From Palsa-147 sp049279675 (GTDB lineage Bacteria > Acidobacteriota > Terriglobia > Acidiferrales > UBA7541): a stretch of DNA of 64,000 nt. The DNA lies in assembly GCA_049279675.1 (NCBI GenBank), contig JBAPOP010000101.1, positions 1 to 64,000 of the forward strand, in the 5' to 3' direction. The notes under the pieces are model-generated. The model did no database searches. It was given only the letters and a program-made list of their open reading frames with translations, and was not told the origin of the DNA. Below are positions 24,658-33,333 of this stretch, piece after piece (position 1 is the stretch's first letter; each line of letters opens with the position of its first letter). The position numbers were made by a program, and so were the translations under genes.

Positions 24658-25590
24658 ATGAAATCGCGCGCGACTAAATTGGCTGCGACCGAGCGGCCTA
24701 ATCCGAGATCGTCTGGTCTCGACCGCAAGACGACACTCGAGATTTTGCGAACCATCAATCGCGAGGACGCGAGAGTAGCGGCTGCGGTGGCGCGAGAACT
24801 GCCGGCGATCGCGCGAACCGTGGACGCGATTGCGCGAGCGTTTCGGCGCGGCGGACGATTGATTTATGTGGGCGCGGGCTCGAGCGGGAGGATGGGGGCG
24901 CTCGATGCATCCGAATGCCCGCCGACATTTGGAGTGCCGAGGTCGCGCGTGCAAGCTGTCATTGCGGGCGGGCGGCGCGCGCTGACGGATGCCGTCGAAG
25001 GCGCTGAGGATTCCGGAACGCAAGGAGCGCGAGAGATTGCCGCGCGGCGCGTGGGAGCGAATGACGTGGTGGTCGGGATCGCCGCGGCGGGTACGACGCC
25101 GTATGTAATTGGGGCGCTGCGGGAGGCGCGGAAGCGCAAAGCGTTTACGGTGGCGCTGACCGCGAATCGTAATACGCCGATGGCCAAGTTGGCACGCGTT
25201 GCGATTGCGGTGGAAACGGGGCCGGAAGTGCTCACAGGCTCGACGCGAATGAAAGCAGGGACGGCGCAGAAAATGGTCCTGAACATGCTTTCAACAGCAG
25301 CGATGGTGCGCGTGGGCCGGGTCTATGACAATCTAATGATTGATGTGGCGATGACAAATGAGAAGTTGCTGCGACGCGCGGTGAGGATACTTCAACAAGC
25401 GAGCGGGAAGACCGCGTTGGCGGCGGAACACGCATTGCGTCAATCGGGACACGATTTGAGGACGGCGCTGGTGATGCTAAAGAGCGGCGCGACACGCGAA
25501 GAAGCACGGACGCGACTCGCGGCGGAACGCGGCGATTTGAGAAGAGCGCTCGAAAGTGGCGCGGCGCGAAACCGGCGCTACAGAAAATAA
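24658..25590 (+). CDS. murQ: N-acetylmuramic acid 6-phosphate etherase
   Basis: 310 residues. It splits MurNAc-6-P into GlcNAc-6-P and D-lactate in the cytoplasm. Recognised by ERPNPRSSGLDRKTTLEIL at the start, the SIS-fold loop YVGAGSSGRMGALDASECPPTFG with the catalytic Glu, VVVGIAAAGTTPYVIGAL, and TGSTRMKAGTAQKMVLNMLST. Length is normal. It follows the NagZ fusion gene by 74 bp and precedes murA by 4 bp, completing the route from extracellular glycan to GlcNAc-6-P. Confidence 0.95.
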   Translation: MKSRATKLAATERPNPRSSGLDRKTTLEILRTINREDARVAAAVARELPAIARTVDAIARAFRRGGRLIYVGAGSSGRMGALDASECPPTFGVPRSRVQAVIAGGRRALTDAVEGAEDSGTQGAREIAARRVGANDVVVGIAAAGTTPYVIGALREARKRKAFTVALTANRNTPMAKLARVAIAVETGPEVLTGSTRMKAGTAQKMVLNMLSTAAMVRVGRVYDNLMIDVAMTNEKLLRRAVRILQQASGKTALAAEHALRQSGHDLRTALVMLKSGATREEARTRLAAERGDLRRALESGAARNRRYRK

Positions 25591-25594
25591 GAGC

Positions 25595-26863
25595 ATGGAC
25601 AGATTCAAAATCGAAGGCGGACGGCGGCTCGAAGGCACGGTGCGAATCAGCGGGTCGAAGAACGCCTCGTTGCCCGCGATGGCCGCGGCGCTGCTGACGA
25701 GTGAGCCGATGACGCTCACGAATATTCCAGCGGTTCGCGACATCATTACGATGGCAAAACTGCTCGCGCACATGCGGGCGGTGGTGCAGAGTCCCGATCT
25801 CCCTCCGACTGAATTCACGATCCGCGCCGAAGATATTTCGCATGCGGAAGCGCCCTACGAACTGGTGAAGACGATGCGTGCATCGGTGCTGACGCTCGGG
25901 CCGCTCGTTGCGAGATTTGGTTACGCGCGAGTTTCGCTGCCCGGCGGATGCGCGATCGGCGCGCGGCCGATTGATTTGCACATTCAAGCGCTCGAAAAAA
26001 TGGGCGCGGCGATCACGGTGGACCACGGATACGTGGAAGCGCGGGCCAAGCGGCTGCACGGAGCGAGAATTCATTTCGACAAGATTACGGTGACGGGCAC
26101 GGAAAATATTTTGACGGCGGCCGTGCTCGCGGAAGGCGAATCCATTCTGATGAACGCGGCGCGGGAACCGGAAGTGACAGATCTCGCGGAATTGCTGATC
26201 AAGATGGGCGCAAAGATCGAGGGCCTGGGGACGCCGGAGCTTCGGGTTCAGGGCGTGGAGAGACTTCACGGGACGTCGCACGCGGTGATTCCCGATCGCA
26301 TAGAGGCGGGAACGTTCGTGGTTGCTGCGGCAATCACGGGCGGAGATGTCACGCTGACGAATTGCGCGCCGCTGCATTTGACGGCTGTGCTCGATCACTT
26401 GAGGGGATGCGGCGTCGAAATCGAGGAATTGAGCGAAACGTCCATGCGGGTTCGCGCGCCGCACGGGTTGCGAGGCGCGGATATTACGACGGAAGAATAT
26501 CCGGGCTTTCCGACGGACATGCAGGCTCAATACGTGGCGCTCGCGACGCAGGCGCAAGGGACATCCGTGATTACGGAGACGATTTTCGAGAACCGATTCC
26601 TGCACGCGAGCGAAATGATTCGCATGGGAGCGAACATTTCAGTGGATGGGCGGCAGGCGATCGTGCGGGGGCCATCGAAGCTGAGCGGCGCAGTGGTGAT
26701 CGCGTCGGACCTGCGGGCGAGCGCATCGCTTGTACTCGCCGCGCTGGTTGCGAACAATACGACCTACATTGACAGGATTTACCATCTCGACCGCGGCTAC
26801 GAATACCTCGAGGCGAAATTGCGAGACCTCGGCGCGAACATCGAACGGCAATCGAACCCATAG
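25595..26863 (+). CDS. murA: UDP-N-acetylglucosamine 1-carboxyvinyltransferase
   Basis: 422 residues from the ATG at 25595; an upstream frame start lies inside murQ. It transfers enolpyruvate from PEP to UDP-GlcNAc, the committed step to UDP-MurNAc. Seen: FKIEGGRRLEGTVRISGSKNASLP, the catalytic-cysteine loop SLPGGCAIGARPIDLH, GIPDRIEAGTF-like PDRIEAGTFVVAAA, and EYPGFPTDMQAQ. The cysteine targeted by fosfomycin is present. The tight link to murQ joins salvage and new synthesis in one transcription unit. Confidence 0.95.
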   Translation: MDRFKIEGGRRLEGTVRISGSKNASLPAMAAALLTSEPMTLTNIPAVRDIITMAKLLAHMRAVVQSPDLPPTEFTIRAEDISHAEAPYELVKTMRASVLTLGPLVARFGYARVSLPGGCAIGARPIDLHIQALEKMGAAITVDHGYVEARAKRLHGARIHFDKITVTGTENILTAAVLAEGESILMNAAREPEVTDLAELLIKMGAKIEGLGTPELRVQGVERLHGTSHAVIPDRIEAGTFVVAAAITGGDVTLTNCAPLHLTAVLDHLRGCGVEIEELSETSMRVRAPHGLRGADITTEEYPGFPTDMQAQYVALATQAQGTSVITETIFENRFLHASEMIRMGANISVDGRQAIVRGPSKLSGAVVIASDLRASASLVLAALVANNTTYIDRIYHLDRGYEYLEAKLRDLGANIERQSNP

Positions 26864-26865
26864 TG

Positions 26866-26897
26866 AAATGAAAAAGGGAGGCGATTTTGCGCCTCCC
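26866..26897 (-). terminator. Intrinsic terminator of pnp
   Basis: Stem GGGAGGCG (26876-26883) and CGCCTCCC (26890-26897) with a six-base loop. Read on the minus strand it is followed by TTTTT, so it terminates the pnp transcript. It sits between the convergent murA and pnp genes and may also slow murA transcription. Confidence 0.85.
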
Positions 26898-26940
26898 TTC
26901 CTCAGATGACTTCGATTTGTAGCGGTCTGCCGCTGCGGAA

Positions 26941-29055
26941 TTAAGCGGTGGTTCCTTTTTCCTGTTTATCGCGCGCTTCCTTCAGAAGAGCTTTGCGGCT
27001 GAGGCGAACTTTGTTGCCCTCGATCGCAAGGACCTTGACCATCACCTGATCGCCTTCCTTAAGCGCATCGCGAACCGAGCGGATTCGCTGCTCGGCGATT
27101 TCGCTGATGTGCAAGAGGCCATCGGTGCCGGGGAAAATCTCCACGAAGGCGCCGAATTCGGCGATGCGCACCACGGTGCCGAGATAGGTCTTTCCGATTT
27201 CGGCGGTGGCGGTGACATCGCGAATCATTTTGAGGGCCGTTTCGGCAGCCTTGCCGTCGGACGCGAAGACATTCACTTTGCCATCGTCGTTGACGTCGAT
27301 TTTCACTCCGGTGGCTTCCGTGATGGAGCGAATCTTCTTGCCGCCCGGCCCGATCAAGTCGCGGATCTTATCGGTTGGGATCGTGAGCATGAAGAGGTGC
27401 GGCGCGTACGGAGAGATTTCTGTGCGCGCCTTGTCGATGGTGCGATCCATGATGTCGAGAATCTCGATACGCGCCTTGCGCGCCTGCGCGAGCGCTTCCT
27501 TCATCATCGGAATGCTGACACCGCCCACTTTGATATCCATTTGCAGCGCCGTAATTCCCTGCCGCGTTCCGGCAACTTTGAAATCCATATCGCCGTAATG
27601 GTCTTCGGCTCCCGCGATGTCCGTGAGAATCGCGAAGTTCGAACCCTCGACTACAAGACCCATGGCGATGCCCGCGCAAGCCGATTTCATCGGCACGCCG
27701 GCATGCATCAGCGCGAGCGAGCCGCCGCAGACCGTTGCCATCGAAGACGAACCGTTCGATTCGAGGATGTCGGAGACGACGCGCATGGCGTACGGAAAGT
27801 CCTCTTCGGTCGGAAGCAGGCTCGAGAGAGCGCGCTCAGCAAGAGCGCCGTGGCCGATTTCGCGACGCCCCGGTCCGCGAAGGAACTTGACCTCGCCAAC
27901 CGAAAACGGCGGGAAATTGTAGTGGAGCATGAAGCGCTTGAACGACTCTTCCTCGAAGAGCAAATCGAGACGCTGCTTATCTTCTTTCGTTCCGAGCGTG
28001 ACGGTCGCGAGGGCCTGCGTTTCACCACGAGTGAAAAGGGCGGAACCATGGACGCGCGGGAGCATGCCGATTTCGCAGGTGATCTGGCGAATCTGGTCAA
28101 ACGCGCGCGCATCGGGACGACGGCGGCGAACGAGAATGTCCTCGCGGAAATAATTCTCGCGCATGCGCTCGAAAGCGCGGTAGGCGAGTTTGCGCTTGGC
28201 TTCGTCGTCTTCGGGAATGCCTTCGAGAATTTCCTTCTTGATGGCGTCCACAAGCCCGTAGCTCTCGAGCTTGGGATACTTCGCCGTGTCGAGCGCATCA
28301 TGGAGACGCGCGCCGAATTTCTGTTCGATCTCTTTTGCGAGCGCTTCGTCAAACGGCGGAGGCGCGACGGCCAACTTCTTCGGCTGAACTTTTGCGTGAA
28401 GCTCGCGAATCGCGGCAATGATTTTGCGGACTTGCTCGTGGCCGAAGGCGAGGGCCTGGGTCACCATGTCCTCGGAGACTTCGAGGGAGCCGGCCTCGAC
28501 CATGACGATCGCTTCGTCGGAGCCAGCGACGACGATGTTCAACGTGCTCGTCTTCTGTTCGGCGACAGTGGGATTGCAAACGAGCTTTCCGTCAAGCATG
28601 CCGACGCGAACAGCGGCAATCGGCGTGGTGAAAGGGATGTTCGAGCAAAAAAGAGCGGCTGAGGACGTGGTGACACCGATCACGTCGGGATCGTTTTCGC
28701 TGTCGGCTGAAAGAACCAGGGCGACGATCTGCGTCTCGGTGGACCATCCTTCGGGAAATAGCGGGCGCAGCGGCCGGTCAATCAGACGCGACGTCAGAAT
28801 CTCGCGCTCGGATGGCCGCCCTTCACGTTTGAAGAATCCGCCGGGGATTTTACCGGCCGAATATGTGTTCTCGCGATAATCCACGGTGAGAGGAAGAAAA
28901 TCCTTCTCCGTGGCTCTTGAATCCATGCAGGCGGTGGCGAGCAATACCGTGTCGCCATACGTGGCTACGACAGAACCATGAGCCTGACGAGCTATTTTGC
29001 CCGTCTCGAACTTCAACATGCGGCCGCCAATTTCAACACTAACTTGATGCGACAT
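26941..29055 (-). CDS. pnp: Polyribonucleotide nucleotidyltransferase (PNPase)
   Basis: 704 residues from the ATG at 29055 (MSHQVSVEIGGR); ten upstream in-frame codons are possible but do not fit the family. It is a phosphorolytic 3'-5' exoribonuclease and degradosome component. Two RNase PH domains are visible (FETGKIARQAHGS..., then GRRRPDARAFDQIR-like and FPPFSVGEVKFLRGPGRREIGHG), followed by a KH domain (LIGPGGKKIRSITE) and an S1 domain (GTVVRIAEFGAFVEIFPG). Usual operon position behind rpsO, with a structured leader between them. Confidence 0.95.
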   Translation of the reverse strand: MSHQVSVEIGGRMLKFETGKIARQAHGSVVATYGDTVLLATACMDSRATEKDFLPLTVDYRENTYSAGKIPGGFFKREGRPSEREILTSRLIDRPLRPLFPEGWSTETQIVALVLSADSENDPDVIGVTTSSAALFCSNIPFTTPIAAVRVGMLDGKLVCNPTVAEQKTSTLNIVVAGSDEAIVMVEAGSLEVSEDMVTQALAFGHEQVRKIIAAIRELHAKVQPKKLAVAPPPFDEALAKEIEQKFGARLHDALDTAKYPKLESYGLVDAIKKEILEGIPEDDEAKRKLAYRAFERMRENYFREDILVRRRRPDARAFDQIRQITCEIGMLPRVHGSALFTRGETQALATVTLGTKEDKQRLDLLFEEESFKRFMLHYNFPPFSVGEVKFLRGPGRREIGHGALAERALSSLLPTEEDFPYAMRVVSDILESNGSSSMATVCGGSLALMHAGVPMKSACAGIAMGLVVEGSNFAILTDIAGAEDHYGDMDFKVAGTRQGITALQMDIKVGGVSIPMMKEALAQARKARIEILDIMDRTIDKARTEISPYAPHLFMLTIPTDKIRDLIGPGGKKIRSITEATGVKIDVNDDGKVNVFASDGKAAETALKMIRDVTATAEIGKTYLGTVVRIAEFGAFVEIFPGTDGLLHISEIAEQRIRSVRDALKEGDQVMVKVLAIEGNKVRLSRKALLKEARDKQEKGTTA

Positions 29056-29194
29056 AAACTTTAAAAACCTCCGCGCCCGGGCCAACCCGGACGCAATTCA
29101 AATCTGCGGGAGATAATCCCTTGCAGTGTAGGAAGAGAACGAAGGAGAGAAGCTGCGCGGAAGCGCTCAGCAGTGCGGCGGCTGCAAACAAACT

Positions 29195-29264
29195 ACCGCC
29201 TTGCCCGAAACCGGGCTAGACACTTTGCTTAAGCAAACAGGGAGGCGGTTGCGGCCAGGGCCGC
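29195..29264 (-). promoter_or_regulatory. Structured rpsO-pnp intergenic RNA
   Basis: Nested inverted repeats: outer ACCGCCT/AGGCGGT (29195-29201, 29243-29249) enclosing GCCCG/CGGGC (29203-29207, 29212-29216) and the palindrome TTGCTTAAGCAA (29225-29236), plus a separate GCGGCC/GGCCGC stem (29251-29264). In E. coli the pnp leader is a long RNase III-processed stem used for PNPase autocontrol; this could serve the same purpose. The lack of a T-run argues against simple termination. Confidence 0.5.
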
Positions 29265-29278
29265 TAAGGAATGCCGCA

Positions 29279-29539
29279 CTACTTGCGCAAACTGAGTCTT
29301 TCGACAATCTCGCGATACCGATCCGGGTCGCGACGGTTCAAGTAATCCAAAAGCCGACGCCGCTTGTTGACCATCATGATCAACCCGCGCCGTGAGGCAT
29401 GGTCCTTGACGTGGGAACGGAGATGCGTGGTCAAATAGTTGATTCGCTCGCTCAACAGGGCAATTTGCACTTCCGGAGAGCCCGTGTCTTTGGCATGCTG
29501 GCGATACTGCTCGAGAATTTCCAACTTGGCCTCGCTCAA
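29279..29539 (-). CDS. rpsO: 30S ribosomal protein S15
   Basis: 86 residues, the normal length. Typical motifs are HAKDTGSPEVQIALLSERINYLT, LRSHVKDHASRRGLIMMVNKRRRLLDYL and DRYREIVERLSLRK. The start appears to be TTG at 29539, preceded by AGGGGGA; the nearby ATG (five bases upstream) is out of frame and stops after two codons. It binds 16S rRNA in the platform of the small subunit. First gene of the rpsO-pnp operon. The 255 bp behind it, to 29795, show nothing recognisable. Confidence 0.95.
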   Translation of the reverse strand: MSEAKLEILEQYRQHAKDTGSPEVQIALLSERINYLTTHLRSHVKDHASRRGLIMMVNKRRRLLDYLNRRDPDRYREIVERLSLRK

Positions 29540-29794
29540 CGCATTCCCCCTTCCGTGACGCGCACCCTACTCTCTGCACTTTGGTCTCTTCGTCTACGGG
29601 ATTTACTGTAGCACACACAAAATAAGGTGGCAAAGAAAGAAATTATTCGGAGGGAGAGCGCGTCTGGCGAGAGATTTGAAGTAAAAGTTTGGAGAATTTG
29701 GCGCGATTAGTCGTCAGCTCGCGCAAATTCGATCAGGACAAAGCGTGCTAGCTTAGCCGAACAGCCATCGAGATATTTTCATGCACAGCGGCCT

Positions 29795-30790
29795 TCAGGA
29801 AACTGCGCCGCCGTGCAAAAGAACGCGCGCAAGACGTTCGAGCGGAAGATTTCCTCCGCTGAGAATGCCGACGACTTTTTTTCCGCGGACCTGATCTTTG
29901 ATCTTAACCGCGCCCGCGAGAGACACCGCGCCTGCGCCTTCCGCAAGAAGTTTCGTTTGTTGCGCGAGCATTCGAATTGCGTCGTTGATCTCTTCGTCGG
30001 ATACGAGCAGAAAATCGGCGAGCAAGTCGCGAAGAATCGGCGTCGTTAATTCGGCGGGAACGCTCGTGCCGATGCCTTCGTGTTCGGTCTTCAAGAGCGA
30101 GTGCTTGCGCAGATGGCCTTCGCTCCACGCGTGCCAGACCGCCGGAGCTTGATCCGATTGCACGCCGATGACTCTCACACTGGGATTCTCATGCCGCGCG
30201 ACGATGGCGCTGCCGGATGCCGCGCTACCCGCGCCGACAGGCGAGAAGATGATATCCACATCCGGCAAATCTTCGAAAATTTCGAGAGCCATCGTGCCAA
30301 CGCCCGCGATCAGTTTCGGTTCATTCGCGTGATGCACGTAGCGAAGTCCTTCCTCCCGGGCGACGCGCTGCGCCTCAGTGACGGCCTCGTCAGTATCGCG
30401 GCCGTGAAGGCGGACTTCGGCGCCGAAGCCGCGAATGGCATTGACCTTGAACATATTCGGATTCACGGCAGGCATATAAACGACGACGCGCGCGCCGAAA
30501 AGACGCGCGGCATAGGCGAGAGATTGACCATGATTTCCGGCGCTGGCGGAGATCAATTGAAGGCGCTTCTCGTTCTCGGTGAGACTCCCCATGAAATTAA
30601 TTCCGCCGCGGACTTTAAATGCGCCGGTCGGCTGGAAGATTTCTGCTTTGATGTAGTATTCGCAGCCGAGTTGCTCGGAAAGCGACGGGCTATAGATCAA
30701 AGGCGTTTTGCGGAGATGCTGGGAGATTAGCGTGCGCGCCGTGACGATGTCGTCGAATGTCGGCGGCTTCAAGACGGTATCGGTAGGCAT
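29795..30790 (-). CDS. Threonine/serine dehydratase (threonine ammonia-lyase)
   Basis: 331 residues from the ATG at 30790 with AGGA six bases upstream; a longer upstream frame overlaps folE. PLP fold-II enzyme deaminating threonine to 2-oxobutyrate, or serine to pyruvate. Lysine motif in FQPTGAFKVRGG, the SAGNHGQSLA phosphate-site block and the C-terminal SGGNLPL. No ACT regulatory domain, so it resembles catabolic TdcB or the short biosynthetic forms rather than long IlvA. Last gene of the operon, 7 bp after folE. Confidence 0.9.
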   Translation of the reverse strand: MPTDTVLKPPTFDDIVTARTLISQHLRKTPLIYSPSLSEQLGCEYYIKAEIFQPTGAFKVRGGINFMGSLTENEKRLQLISASAGNHGQSLAYAARLFGARVVVYMPAVNPNMFKVNAIRGFGAEVRLHGRDTDEAVTEAQRVAREEGLRYVHHANEPKLIAGVGTMALEIFEDLPDVDIIFSPVGAGSAASGSAIVARHENPSVRVIGVQSDQAPAVWHAWSEGHLRKHSLLKTEHEGIGTSVPAELTTPILRDLLADFLLVSDEEINDAIRMLAQQTKLLAEGAGAVSLAGAVKIKDQVRGKKVVGILSGGNLPLERLARVLLHGGAVS

Positions 30791-30797
30791 CGTTTCC

Positions 30798-31400
30798 TCA
30801 GGATTTTGGAGTGCGGATGAGCGAAAGAAATTCATCGCGAGTCTGTTTGTTGTCGCGGAAAGCGCCAAGCATGGCGCTTGTCATCGCGGAGGAGTGTTGC
30901 TTCTCGACGCCTCGCATCACCATGCAAAGATGGCGCGCCTCGATGATTACGCCCACACCTTCCGGGCTGAGCTTGTCCTGAATCGCTTTCGCGATCTGGC
31001 TCGTGAGGCGCTCCTGAATCTGCAAGCGGCGCGAAAACATGTTCACGAGCCGCGCGATCTTGCTTAGGCCGATCACTTTTTTCGAGGGAATGTACGCGAC
31101 GTGGCACTTGCCGAAAAACGGCAGGAGATGGTGCTCGCACATGCTGAAGACTTCGATGTCTTTTACGACTACCATTTGGTCGTAGCAAACGCTAAAGACG
31201 GCGCCATTCAAAATTTTCTCCGGATCCTGACGATAGCCGCTCGTCAGGAATTGGAGGGCTTTCGCAAAGCGTTCCGGCGTGCGGCGCAGGCCTTCGCGGT
31301 TCGGATCCTCGCCGAGTTGGATCAAAATCTTGCGAACGTGGTCGGCGATGGTCTCTTCCGACTCGGACACCTTCAGAATTGTTTCAATGGACTCGCTCAT
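30798..31400 (-). CDS. folE: GTP cyclohydrolase I
   Basis: 200 residues. Converts GTP to 7,8-dihydroneopterin triphosphate, the entry to folate, queuosine and tetrahydrobiopterin. Zinc ligands appear in FSMCEHHLLPF and ARHLCMVMRGVEK; the active site block VIGLSKIARLVNMFSRRLQIQERLT is present. It overlaps the preceding PTPS gene as ATGA, so its product can feed the PTPS enzymes directly. Confidence 0.95.
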   Translation of the reverse strand: MSESIETILKVSESEETIADHVRKILIQLGEDPNREGLRRTPERFAKALQFLTSGYRQDPEKILNGAVFSVCYDQMVVVKDIEVFSMCEHHLLPFFGKCHVAYIPSKKVIGLSKIARLVNMFSRRLQIQERLTSQIAKAIQDKLSPEGVGVIIEARHLCMVMRGVEKQHSSAMTSAMLGAFRDNKQTRDEFLSLIRTPKS

Positions 31401-31825
31401 CTGGAATTACCTCCGGCGGGTTCGCGGACATATTCGAAACTATTCAAACTGGTTTCCTGGATGCGAACGCGCTCGAGCCGCGCGTTCGGAAAGTTTTCGA
31501 GGCGACGAAAAATTTCGCGGCAAAGATTTTCGGTGGTCGGAACGATTTTCTCAAACTCGGGTATCTGCTCGTTCAAATACGTGTGGTCGAAAGTGTCCAG
31601 CACCTCGCGCTGCACGTAGGAATCGAGATCGCTGAGATTCGCGATCATTCCCGTCTCCGGATTCACGGGGCCGGAAACGCCGACTTCGACGATGTAGTTG
31701 TGGCCGTGGCCATAGGGATTATTGCACTTGCCGTAGATGCGGCGATTTTCGTCGTCGGTCAACTGCGAGCTGTGCAAGCGATGCGATGCGGCGAAGGCGT
31801 AGCGCCGATTCAGCGTCAGAGTCAC
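31397..31825 (-). CDS. 6-pyruvoyl-tetrahydropterin synthase-like protein (second of two)
   Basis: 142 residues from a GTG at 31825 that overlaps the previous stop as GTGA. T-fold zinc enzyme: FAASHRLHS gives one zinc His, and GKCNNPYGHGHNY supplies the catalytic Cys and two more His. That signature matches animal-type PTPS more closely than E. coli QueD, where CxxxHGH is the rule. It could make 6-pyruvoyl-tetrahydropterin or carboxy-tetrahydropterin; sequence by eye does not decide. Sits directly before folE. Confidence 0.88.
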   Translation of the reverse strand: MTLTLNRRYAFAASHRLHSSQLTDDENRRIYGKCNNPYGHGHNYIVEVGVSGPVNPETGMIANLSDLDSYVQREVLDTFDHTYLNEQIPEFEKIVPTTENLCREIFRRLENFPNARLERVRIQETSLNSFEYVREPAGGNSR

Positions 31826-32244
31826 GCGGCGCCTCCGGCAGTGCAATCGACGAATAGGTCAGGTGATTCGTACAGGCGAACGCGATCGAGCCGGCCGTGG
31901 ATGATTTTCGGGTCGAGCAATTTCCAGATGACGCGCGCGATATTTTCGCAGGTCGGAATCTGGCCTGCCAGTTCGGGAACCTCGTAATTCAGAAAACGAT
32001 GATCCATGCGATCGACGATTTCGCGCTGGAGAATGTCTTTCAGTTCTTTCAGGTCGAGAACCATTCCAGTCATGGGGTCCGGTTCGCCGGCAATCGTGAC
32101 TTCGAGGACGTAATTGTGCCCATGGCCGTGCGGATTATTGCACTTGCCAAAAATCCGGCGGTTCTCCTCATCCGAAAATTTCGGATTGTGGTAGAGGTGC
32201 GCGGCCGAGAATTCGATTTTGCGTGTGATGCGAACGTTGGCCAT
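31822..32244 (-). CDS. 6-pyruvoyl-tetrahydropterin synthase-like protein (first of two)
   Basis: 140 residues, paralogous to its downstream neighbour. Zinc and catalytic residues sit in FSAAHLYHN and GKCNNPHGHGHNY; the extra His also satisfies the QueD CxxxHGH pattern. Other conserved blocks are DPMTGMVLDLKELK, MDHRFLN and PTCENIARVIW. Two adjacent paralogues with folE suggest divided roles (for example QueD for queuosine and PTPS for a pterin cofactor) or a heteromer. Starts one base after the glycosyltransferase stop. Confidence 0.88.
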   Translation of the reverse strand: MANVRITRKIEFSAAHLYHNPKFSDEENRRIFGKCNNPHGHGHNYVLEVTIAGEPDPMTGMVLDLKELKDILQREIVDRMDHRFLNYEVPELAGQIPTCENIARVIWKLLDPKIIHGRLDRVRLYESPDLFVDCTAGGAA

Positions 32245-32245
32245 G

Positions 32246-33259
32246 TCAGGGAGCGCCAGCCGGGTACTTCCTTCCCTTCCAAGCTACGGAGCCATGCGCC
32301 GTCTTCCAGTACGAAGCCACCAGAACCGCTCCATAGACGATCGCTGCCGGTATGTAGTATTGGATGACAGAAAGCGGCAGACGATTCCTGCGAAGTGAGT
32401 AGGCATAGCGAATGTGGCGGCCCAGGAGCACCAGCGCGGCGGCGATGAGAACGAGCCAGTGGCCGCGCCGCGCTTCGAGGATGCCGAGCACGAGCAGAGT
32501 GATTTCCAGCCACGGAAAGGTTTCGAGAAGCTCGCGCACGATTGCTCCAGGCGTGCCGCCGAGAAGCTCGTAGAGATTCTTCGTCCAGCCCTGCCACATC
32601 GCGGCGAACGAGCGGTACATTCTCGTGCGGGCGATTCCCCGCCCCGATGCGAAATGAATATTGTGACCGGAGCTTTTGACAAGGCGCGCGAGCGCGACAT
32701 CCTCGAGAATGCGCGAACGAATCGCGGCGTGGCCGCCAAGTGATTCGTAGACATCGCGGCGGATCATCAGGAACTGGCCATTGGCGGCTGCGTCCGGCAA
32801 GCGCGGATCGTTGATGCGATCGAATGAGAAATGCTCGGCGAGACGCGTGTAGACGAACGGAATCAAGATGTCCTCGCCGAGCGTCTTCATTTCCTGCTCG
32901 GGCGAATAAGAGACGAGCGCGGCTGAATTTTCGCGTGCATCCGAAAGGGCGTGGCAAACTGCACCGGGTTCGAGCACTGTATCCGCATCAACGAACAGCA
33001 GCCAATCGCCATGGGCGGCACGAGCGCCAACGGTTACGGCATAGTTTTTGCCGATCCAACCTTCGGGCAACCCGCTGGTTTCGAGGACGCGAAGCGACGA
33101 GATGCGCACCGCCAGTTCGGCGAGAATCGAGCCCGTGCTGTCGGTCGATCCATCATTGACGACGATGATTTCGCGCACGTCGGGTTGAGCCTCGAGAGAC
33201 TCAACAACTCTGGCAATGCTCGCTTCTTCGTCGCGAGCGGGAACGATGGCTGAGATCAT
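32246..33259 (-). CDS. Family 2 glycosyltransferase, membrane-anchored
   Basis: 337 residues. N-terminal GT-A domain with ISAIVPARDEEASIARVVES, IIVVNDGSTDSTG and LLFVDADTVLEPG (DxD), then ILEDVALARLV near 190, and three or four hydrophobic segments from about 240 on. It resembles glycosyltransferases beside hopanoid or carotenoid genes, but the acceptor is unknown. It heads the pterin operon, an odd pairing that may be only positional. Confidence 0.88.
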   Translation of the reverse strand: MISAIVPARDEEASIARVVESLEAQPDVREIIVVNDGSTDSTGSILAELAVRISSLRVLETSGLPEGWIGKNYAVTVGARAAHGDWLLFVDADTVLEPGAVCHALSDARENSAALVSYSPEQEMKTLGEDILIPFVYTRLAEHFSFDRINDPRLPDAAANGQFLMIRRDVYESLGGHAAIRSRILEDVALARLVKSSGHNIHFASGRGIARTRMYRSFAAMWQGWTKNLYELLGGTPGAIVRELLETFPWLEITLLVLGILEARRGHWLVLIAAALVLLGRHIRYAYSLRRNRLPLSVIQYYIPAAIVYGAVLVASYWKTAHGSVAWKGRKYPAGAP

Positions 33260-33333
33260 AGTCAGGGTCCGGGCGGTAGGGGTAGGAAAGGTATCGCCGG
33301 AGAATCAACAACGTGGGTATTATAAAGGCTGAA

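Noticed and set aside
13943..26863. Phage or plasmid origin of the salvage region
   Set aside because: Composition and style match the rest of the chromosome; no integrase, attachment site or replication gene is present.
27109..28662. Long 517-codon plus-strand frame inside pnp
   Set aside because: Fully antisense to a textbook PNPase; no recognisable domain.
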